Source of the DNA: Certhia americana
Taxonomy: Eukaryota > Chordata > Aves > Passeriformes > Certhiidae
Assembly: GCA_018697195.1 (NCBI GenBank)
Contig: JAGMWU010000037.1
Coordinates: forward strand, 62,001-126,000
DNA: 64,000 nucleotides
Reading direction: 5' to 3'
Part shown: positions 63,108-64,000 of the stretch, in pieces
How positions within the stretch are numbered: position 1 is the first letter of the stretch
Layout: every line of letters begins with the position of its first letter
Translations under genes and position numbers: made by a program
Notes under the pieces: model-generated
What the model saw: the letters and a program-made list of their open reading frames with translations, nothing else
Told to the model about the DNA's origin: nothing
Databases searched by the model: none

Positions 63108-64000
63108 TTTTCAGCCTGCTTCTCCTACAGAGTTATGTAATGCAGCTAAGCTCAAGTGTGTATTTAACTTATAGTTGCTCTGCTTTGGTCTTCTTCCAGT
63201 GATGCTTACTTGGGAGGGAAAGGAAAAAAGGAACTGAAAAAATCCTTTTTTTACCCCCCCTTCCCCACAAGATGTAAAATGAATGGCTGCAAAACCAGCA
63301 ACCTGCAACTGTCTTTTTCACACTGGCATGACAAGGTGTGCAGTAGCCACGCTCCACCATACGAGTGTGTGTCTGCCTTCACTCTCTGTTCTGCCGTCTG
63401 CCCAGAGGGGCAGGCAGGGATCTCCATGCATTTTTCCTCACACACAAACCGCACATACACACACGTGCCAACAGAACCCTGGCAGTGCATGCAGCTGTGT
63501 GCCTGCACATCTGCACAGGTACTTAGGTGTGCACTCCACAACTATAAGTGGCCCGTTCCAGGCGAACTGCTTAACTACATATGGGATCTTACAGTACATA
63601 TTCGATCTGTTTGCTCATTGATGAGGTTGCATATGAGGACTTGTGGAAGTGTAAATAACCACAGAGAACTGTGGCTCCCTCAGACACTTGAAGATGTAGC
63701 ACCAAATTTCTGCTGAGAGTTGTATATATATTTTGAAATAATAACCAGTTTTATTGAAAGAAGAAGCCACAGAGCTTCATAGAAAAATGCTAGTTTGTGA
63801 ATGTTAAGACTTGTTGTTCTGATTTTTAGAGCAGATATGCCAAGATAAGACTGGGTTAGAAGGAAGCACATGTATCTTTGCAAGCTACAGGGAACAAGAA
63901 TGAAGGGGGTTTATGCATGTCTAAGCCCAGAAAGGTTTCAGTAAGCAGCTTTTTCTGTAAATGTTAAGTGAGTTATTATCTTAGGTCATAGACAGGCTCG

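Larger units (their letters stand above)
62959..64000 (+). other. MAPK10: MAPK10 3' untranslated region (extent unknown)
   Basis: The sequence continues past the long-form stop without another recognisable exon. A possible polyadenylation signal AATAAA occurs at 63052-63057 and is followed by an A-rich AAAC repeat. Vertebrate MAPK10 3' UTRs are long, so the UTR may run past the window. Long open frames on both strands at 63.2-63.7 kb (up to 168 codons) overlap a CA-rich stretch and look like chance. Confidence 0.7.

Noticed and set aside
63210..63716. 168-codon plus-strand frame and an overlapping minus-strand frame in the 3' UTR
   Set aside because: Frames are open on both strands over a CA-rich stretch, the usual effect of biased composition. 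The protein is rich in His, Cys, Ser and Thr with no domain.

Overview
This window is a stretch of bird, most likely passerine, nuclear DNA. The class call rests on CR1 retrotransposon tails, several of which end in the bird-type ATTCTGTGATTCT signature. It also rests on solo LTRs that look to me like passerine endogenous retrovirus families. The composition is AT-rich with small exons in long introns. I could not search a repeat library, so the passerine call is an inference.

One protein-coding gene is present: the 3' four-fifths of MAPK10 (JNK3, c-Jun N-terminal kinase 3), plus strand, spread over about 49 kb. Eleven exons are recognised, two of them mutually exclusive alternatives: 13606-13735, 15898-15956, 17370-17508, 18469-18634, 21756-21827 (alpha-type) or 31501-31572 (beta-type), 43090-43272, 45443-45567, 57199-57262, 57758-57835 and 62811/62816-62958. 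All junction phases agree. The chain from the first alanine of the first exon to the last stop is 385 residues, matching human JNK3 residues 80-464. JNK3 rather than JNK1 or JNK2 is supported by [35 protein letters not shown] and the NSSESLPP tail. The exon or exons for residues 1-79 (N-terminal extension and glycine-rich loop) were not found in the first 13.6 kb and should lie upstream.

The most notable feature is splicing architecture. The two alternative 72-nt exons encoding kinase subdomains IX-X both end at an identical minor-spliceosome (U12-type) donor, GTATCCTT. The shared downstream exon has a U12-type branch site, TCCCTTAAC, about 14 nt before its AG, with no long pyrimidine tract. 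The acceptors of both alternative exons are ordinary U2 type. This wiring forbids joining one alternative exon to the other and so explains their mutual exclusivity. A second switch is at the last exon: two AG acceptors 5 nt apart give either the long C-terminus (464 residues) or the short one ending AQVQQ (422 residues).

The rest is intron and 3' UTR. The first 13.6 kb holds a CR1 tail, a solo LTR with a perfect 5-bp target duplication (1750-2511), a second LTR (5422-5743), a decayed CR1 reverse-transcriptase fragment (7600-8600) and another CR1 tail. A further LTR lies at 16.2-16.7 kb and CR1 tails at 26.6, 35.3, 37.5 and 51.8 kb. The 45.6-57.2 kb intron carries an LTR cluster (about 53.7-56.0 kb) and an unexplained minus-strand open frame of 141 codons (50446-50871). 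The window ends inside the MAPK10 3' UTR or just beyond it.
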